NCBI GenBank assembly: GCA_003427395.1
Contig: BFEA01000350.1
Location: 1,328,220-1,363,080 of the forward strand
Reading direction: 5' to 3'
Length of the DNA stretch: 34,861 nt
From: Chara braunii
Taxonomy: Eukaryota > Streptophyta > Charophyceae > Charales > Characeae
Under the pieces are notes generated by a model that worked only from the letters and a program-made list of their open reading frames with translations, was not told where the DNA came from and searched no databases. The position numbers were made by a program, and so were the translations under genes. Positions 30,326 to 34,861 of this stretch are shown piece by piece. Numbering within the stretch: the first letter of the stretch is position 1; the number at the start of each line of letters is the position of its first letter.

Positions 30326-32189
30326 CTTAACGACCCGGTCAACCATCATACAAAACAAAACCCCATCCTGCCTTTCCCCAGATGCAGTTCCTTCTAACAA
30401 TTTGCTTTCATGCAATCAACAAAGATGAAACTGAAACTTGAACAGACATTTCTCTACTTAGTCTTGTTCAGTGTCCTGAAAGTCAAAACCAAAAGTAAAG
30501 TAAGGCTGCACACCATATATTCAGTCAGAGATGCATCAGGTAATACAAATAGGGGTTATAAGGTGAGTGTATAGAGGGAAGTGCAAAGGTTACCTGTCGA
30601 TTCCCTGCCTCCAGAGCCTCGCCTAGGCTCCGGCAGAACTCCCGCAATCGGCGGACTCCCCATAGAGTCTTGATGCGGTCCTACGGGTTGCAATCCCGCC
30701 TGCCGCCTTCCCCTCAGAACAGGACTAGACTTAGAGTAAGAAGGGTAGAAGAAGGAAGTTTGAGACTCTCAGACACCAGAGGGGTGCTCTCAAGCTCACT
30801 GGAGAGGGCCTTGTTATCTGGATGCGCCGGAGGGCCTCGCAATGATGGCCAAACAGTCACTGCTTGGTCAACTCCCGAAATCAAGCTGCCGAGATTATCC
30901 TCCTGACGACCTCCCAAATCGCAGCACCAACCCCCTACTCGTCCAGCCTGACCGCCTCCCCAAATCTCAACGCCCTTTCCGCAACCCAATCGCGGTCGCT
31001 CAGCACCCTGTACCGTGGCCAACCTCATGGAATCTTAACAAGTCATCTCACGTACAACACTTACGCGCGGCCACGGGGCGTCGTAGCAGCGTATGGTACG
31101 AACCTTTGGTATGTCATCACACTGCGCACAGCGAACACAACCCTTATCAACCACTATAGCGCGCAGTGGGCAAGCTAGCATGAAAGGCAGCGAGCATCAA
31201 TGGCTCTGCAACAACTCAACACACCAGCGACTCTCCCTCGTGAGCAAGTACTCCTGTGGCTCATACACATACTTAGGCCGATCAACACTCCAACGGCCAC
31301 ACAGACCAGTACGTAGAACCCGACCAATGCGTACATTTCATAAGCAGACTTTTGAAAATCAGTTGTTTGCCTCAGTCTGCATTGGGCAGGTCATTACAAA
31401 CGCCTTGCTTTTCTGTCCCCTTTGTGACACTGCAGCCTCATTGCTCTAGGCCGCCGTCCTGTAAACAGTGTTCCCCTTGTGTGTACCGTTTTCAAAACAT
31501 ACGGGTATTTCAGCGACATGTGCAGCGAAGCGTAGCGGAAATAGAGCAAGCACAACGGTGCAGTAAGCCTGCCGCAATCCACCGAGTCATACTAGTCATG
31601 GCTCAACAATCCGCAACAGTACTTCTTTGGCCAAAGCTGCCGGTACACAGTCTACACCCTCGGAAGCCGTACGTAGCCACCAGCCTCCGCAGTCTCGGCA
31701 TAACAGAATCATGGGCAAAATCAAGCAAGATGCGGCAAGGGCTTCGTGAATCTCCGCACAATGACCAGCTGCATGGGGCTAGGAGTAGGATCAAAAAGAC
31801 AGGTCACGATAGCAGCTCCTCCCTTCTCCTGTTGTGCTCGTTCCGCCTGCTGCTCAGTCCCTGATTCACGAACTCACTTGGCTGCTTTTCATGCCAAGTT
31901 CGTTCAACCACAGGCAGTGATCATCCGGAAGTGAAAACCATACGGATGAAGACCCCAATTCAATGAGCACCACCGTGGCACCAAAACATTACGGCTATAA
32001 CCGGAGAGGTCGACCACTTGTTCTTCCTAATGCACTTGGTCGACGCCTCTGACCAGGTTCATACAATTGGTATGACAGCACGAGAGGGTAGGTAAGACTC
32101 CCTTGCTGCCTCATTTCCTCTCACTCCCCTGTTAAGTTTCGTACGCAATCCCGCTTGGTCTCACCAGTCTATGGACTAGCCCCCAACCC
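30326..32189. other. Copy B 3' segment, weakly matched to A
   Basis: By position this is the counterpart of part of A 5304-7433. The TTCCCTGCCTCCAG and CTCCCGCAATCGG text near 30600-30660 matches A near 7100-7160. Frames of up to 170 codons (31352-31864) overlap others on both strands, are not conserved in A and are not recognised. Confidence 0.5.
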
Positions 32190-33060
32190 GCAGCTTTGCG
32201 CAGTGCTGCCATGCTTGCTCCCTCGTAGCTTTGCGCTGTGCTTCTTCCATCTAACTCTAAATCTACTCACCTAACCCCAAAACTGATAACACCATCTAAC
32301 TCGCCTGGCTCCAAGACCTCAGTGTGCTATGTTACCTCATTCGGATCTACGGAGGATCGAGTGGGATTCGAATCAGTCACTCCCACCTCCTCCCCTCTCT
32401 GCCATAGCCCGGCGCAGTCCTATTCTCTTCTAACTTTTCTTTTACTAACTTTCGTCTTCCTCTGACCCTCTCATCCAATTCGCCCTACTGAAAACCATAG
32501 GAGTAGACCTTTCTCCCACCCGTTTTCATCAGGAAACGGGAAGAATCAATGCCTTCTCTCCTCCTTCCTTCGGACGCACCTAGCACGGGAACCCGTCCGG
32601 GTTCATTCGAATCCCCTTACACAGTCCGTCGCTTCGCACAGCCCGCCTCACACCGCGCAGCTCTTTTTCTACTAACACTACTACCATTAGTCCCGCCTCG
32701 AAACTAACCCTACCATCATGGTCGCCTTACCCAAAACCTCCCATATAGCACTCTCACTCGCTCGATTTCACCCGGAAACGAGCGAGAAAGACTCGTTTCC
32801 CTTCTTTCGTTTTCCCTTCCTCCATATCTTCACGCTCCTCTTTCTTCACTAACTTCTAATCTACTAACCCGCTGTCTAAACTGACAGTACTAGCGCACTC
32901 GCCCGGCCAGAAAACCCCCAACTGGCATTTTCCCCTGCTTAAAACGATCGCGGAATGGGTGAGCTAGGGGCTCAGCCCTCCGCCATAGTCATGTTTTCCT
33001 TCAGTCAGCATGTACCCGGCGCTGAACCTCGCCCGGGTTCACCTGTTTTCCTTTCTCGTT
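32190..33060. repeat. About 200-bp diverged tandem repeats
   Basis: Four units have a TTCTTC...CTAACT...CTACTAACC stretch (about 32240, 32430, 32665, 32840). In three of them it follows a GCGCAG/GCGCTG box. Units also carry hairpins: CCCGTTT/AAACGGG near 32519-32540, GAACCCG/CGGGTTC near 32588-32603, and CTCGCTCG/CGAGCGAG near 32757-32786. The first unit begins TTTGCGCAGTGCTGCCATGC (32196), which resembles antisense U6 (TTGCGCAGGGGCCATGC). The U6 link is tentative here. Confidence 0.55.
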
Positions 33061-33621
33061 CGTAGCTGCTCGTAGCTCGCCCGCCCACTACACAGCGCTG
33101 TCCACTCCGCTAGCTGGCACTTCGTTTCAACGCCCGCTGCGCTATCACCGGCTCCAACCTCCGTCGCAGTCCGGCCGGGTTACTCTGGTTACACTACTCA
33201 AGAGTGGCCGACCGCCCGACGGCCCGAGTAGTCCCTCTCCCTCCTACTCTGCCCGACAAGTGGTGTGTTCGATAGGTACCGCTGCTAGTTTCCCCCGTAG
33301 CTTCTCACTTACCCGGTCGCGAAACCCGTCCCGATTCACCCTTCTCCTTTGCGGCCTTCGCACCCCGCTCCCCGACACTGTACGGCCCGACATGATATCG
33401 CCCCGGCCCTCCCTTCCTACTGCGAGGTCCGACAGTAAAACCCAACGAGCGGCCGCCGGACTCTCTCAACTTATACTTTTCACCTCGACGCCGGCTAGCC
33501 CTGGGGCAAGGCCTCGTAGCCTTTCGGTGCTCGAGCAGGCCTAGGCGGCTTCGGACATCCGCCCGTACCTAGAGCTCCGACCGCCCGCTCCCACAAGGAC
33601 AGTCGTGGCTTGCTACCTCCC
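33061..33621. other. Copy B GC-rich spacer before the U6 relic
   Basis: GC-rich, with a 94-codon plus-strand frame (33260-33544) that matches nothing known. No shared block with A is evident. Confidence 0.45.
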
Positions 33622-33693
33622 TCCCGCGACCTTGCGCGGGGTCATGCTATCCTTCTCTGTATCGTTCCAATTTTAACGGATGTCCCGAAGGAC
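33622..33693 (-). pseudogene. U6 snRNA-like relic in copy B
   Basis: On the minus strand from 33693: GTCCTTCGGGACATCCG, TTAAAATTGGAACGATACAG, AGAAGGATAGCATGACCCC and GCGCAAGG. Through the ACAGAGA box it is close to perfect for a plant-type U6. Then there is an A-to-GA change, a lost C and a broken 3' part (TCGCGGG instead of ATGACACGC). The 3' domain is missing and no T-run follows, so it should not act as U6. It lies 1 kb from the element end, antisense to the element. Confidence 0.9.
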
Positions 33694-34639
33694 ACGGCCT
33701 ACGACACCCCGCGGCCTTGCAAAGTGGCCCGGGGCAATAAGAAAAATTGGTTTTGCCCATCAAGTTCCATCATCTAGGATCAAACGTGGACCTGTATTTC
33801 AACAGCTCATGGGTGTACCTACCGTGTTTTTCGCGTCCACATACGGGTGCGAACAAAAGAAATAATAAATAATAATAATTAAAAATAATTTATTTATATA
33901 TATATAAAAAGGAAAAAAAGACCCAAGCGGTAGCCGGGCCTGAACCTCGGCACCCCTCCTAGCCTGCCCGTCAGTCCCACGCTCGGCTATGCAACAGCAA
34001 AAGGCGAAGGGGATGGTCTCGCAGACCCATCAACCCCTGAAGCCTTTTCGCCTCGCTCCTCCGCTCCCTTGTCGCATGCCGTTGGCCTCGATCCCTGCGT
34101 CTGCTGCGTATCAGTCAGGTGCTGTAACCTATAGGGCTAAGCCCAAGCCTCGTACCAGCAGGCCTGAGTCACCTAGTAAAGAGGTAGCCCCCGACCTTTT
34201 GCGGCCAAAGGAGCCGCCCCATGCCATTCCCTGACCCGCACTCACACACATGACCATACAAAGCCGCGCCAACCTCGCGGCTGTGCCGCGGCTACCCCTA
34301 CCCGGCCGAATCCATCAGGTCCCATCATCTAGATGCCGCGTAAGGCTTCACTTTGCTCACTGACCCGTCCATCGTTTCACACAGAACCATAGAAAAACGC
34401 CCATAGGTTAGCCAGCTTAGTCAAAACAAATGATTGTTATAATGGAGCATGCCGACCGATGTCCGCCCCACGACTGCTAGTGTAACCAAAGGAAGTGAAA
34501 ATCACATGCGCCTCAAGCTTGCGCGCCCACGCACCGTTTTACTCTCGTCAATCATCTAGTCAACATAAATTACGGACGGGGCCGCGCCTAGCGCGGCACA
34601 CTTAAACTTTAAACCAAACTATTTTCTGTCGTTTGCAAA
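33694..34639. other. Copy B outer segment
   Basis: Counterpart of A 3379-4202, in patches (CCTATAGGGCTAAGCCC near 34127 against TTAGCCCTATTGG in A). AT-rich TAATAA/TATATA text lies at 33861-33909. Frames at 33680-33865 and 33989-34234 are not recognised. Confidence 0.55.
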
Positions 34640-34641
34640 GA

Positions 34642-34679
34642 CCAGGGCGGATACCCTTGTAAGGGTATTCGCACCGACA
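34642..34679 (+). repeat. Copy B 3' terminal near-palindrome
   Basis: GCG and ATACCCTT (34647-34658) face AAGGGTAT and CGC (34661-34672), ending CACCGACA at 34679. It is the mirror of the A terminus at 3341-3378, with only a few differences over 38 bp. Confidence 0.87.
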
Positions 34680-34861
34680 GCGCGGCAGGGTCGGGATGGC
34701 CGGGACTCCATGGCAGGGTCGGGATGGGCAAAGTGATTGAAAAAAAAAAAAAAAAAGGACGAAGAAATGGTCGGGATGGTGGGATAGGGTCAGGATGGGC
34801 GGGAGGGCCGGGATGGGCGGGTGGGTTGGGATGGGGGAAAGCTCGGGATGGGGTAAGGGTT
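34680..34861. repeat. GGGTCGGGAT-type minisatellite, right of copy B
   Basis: It repeats GGGTCGGGATGG-like units with a polyA interruption (34740-34756). It carries GGGATAGGGTCAGGATGGGC as at 26297 and ends the window in GGGGTAAGGGTT, close to the GGGAAGGGTT that precedes GCGCGGGACC at the start of copy B. Confidence 0.85.

Larger units (their letters stand above)
26341..34679 (+). mobile_element. Copy B of the ~8-kb TGTC...GACA element
   Basis: An 8339-bp copy in plus orientation, inverted to A. Compared with A it lacks the outermost 34 bp of the 5' end (A 11512-11545, with TGTCTAGCGCATCGG): similarity begins exactly at GCGCGGGA and minisatellite lies upstream. The 3' end is intact (GTATTCGCACCGACA, 34679). 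GCGC follows the 3' end (34680-34683) and also stands at 26341-26344. That could be a 4-bp duplication, but GCGCGGGA is also inside A, so I do not rely on it. Module order is as in A. No protein-coding gene is recognised. Confidence 0.88.

Noticed and set aside
32193-32243. U4 snRNA 5' end (AGCTTTGCGCAGTG, and a second AGCTTTGCGCTGTG)
   Set aside because: Similarity stops after 14 nt. The first copy continues as antisense U6 (GCCATGCT), which resembles U4 because the two RNAs pair there. Kept only as part of the tandem repeat note.
3341-34679. A single 31-kb transposon with 8.2-kb terminal inverted repeats
   Set aside because: The inner ends of A have their own terminus (TGTCTAGCGC) and target duplication. 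Copy C shows the ~8-kb unit on its own, and B has minisatellite on both sides. Separate insertions fit better.

Overview
The window looks like gene-poor, repeat-dense nuclear DNA of a plant or another member of the green lineage. Two snRNA relics give the clue. A U6-like piece at 23985-24030 (minus strand) carries the land-plant-type 3' segment ATGACACGCACAAATCGAGA. The U6-like pieces at 33622-33693 and 5071-5146 have the plant-type 5' hairpin GTCCTTCGGGACATCCG rather than the animal one. A U2-like piece at 1940-2000 (minus) begins ATACCTTTTTCGGCC, as plant U2 does. I see no convincing protein-coding gene. Every open frame is short, low-complexity, or a by-product of tandem repeats whose period is a multiple of three. 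One assembly gap (N) lies at 22642-23597.

The main content is three copies of what appears to be one family of non-coding elements of about 8 kb, which I do not recognise. Copy A is 3341-11545 on the minus strand, copy C is 16906-24856 on the plus strand and is old or diverged, and copy B is 26341-34679 on the plus strand. A and C start TGTC and end ACA/CGACA. Both are bracketed by perfect 4-bp direct repeats (CCGT for A, ACGT for C). For C, removing the element and one repeat restores the consensus of the satellite it sits in. B lacks about 34 bp at its 5' end. It is flanked on both sides by the same GGGTCGGGAT-type minisatellite.

In the orientation of B and C the modules run: TGTC 5' end; a conserved 5' module of about 450 bp; GC-rich palindromic modules present twice; tandem repeats of 105-120 bp built around a GGCAGC motif; an array of stem-loops; a GC-rich 3' part with antisense U6-derived sequence; and a 3' end that is itself a near-palindrome ending CGACA. 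In A and B the array has 11-12 stem-loops, each built on a conserved AACTTA hexamer, while the flanking stem bases change in pairs. C has a different, denser set of perfect hairpins at the same place in the order. TG...CA ends with a 4-bp duplication fit retroviral-type integrases, so the copies could be giant solo LTRs or non-autonomous Ginger-like DNA transposons. No integrase or reverse transcriptase is visible.

Layout: 1-3336 is a left flank with TC/AC microsatellite, a 103-bp duplication, a tRNA-Lys-like SINE, the U2 relic, an 87-bp minisatellite and a 21-bp minisatellite. Copy A fills 3341-11545. 11550-16901 is AT-rich spacer made of several diverged tandem repeats and a satellite of about 105 bp rich in CCCC. 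Copy C fills 16906-24856, inserted in that satellite. 24857-26340 holds the rest of the satellite, a GC-rich island, 500 bp of polypyrimidine and a G-rich minisatellite. Copy B fills 26341-34679, followed by the same minisatellite to the window end. A and B are inverted to each other, giving arms of about 8.2 kb separated by 14.8 kb.
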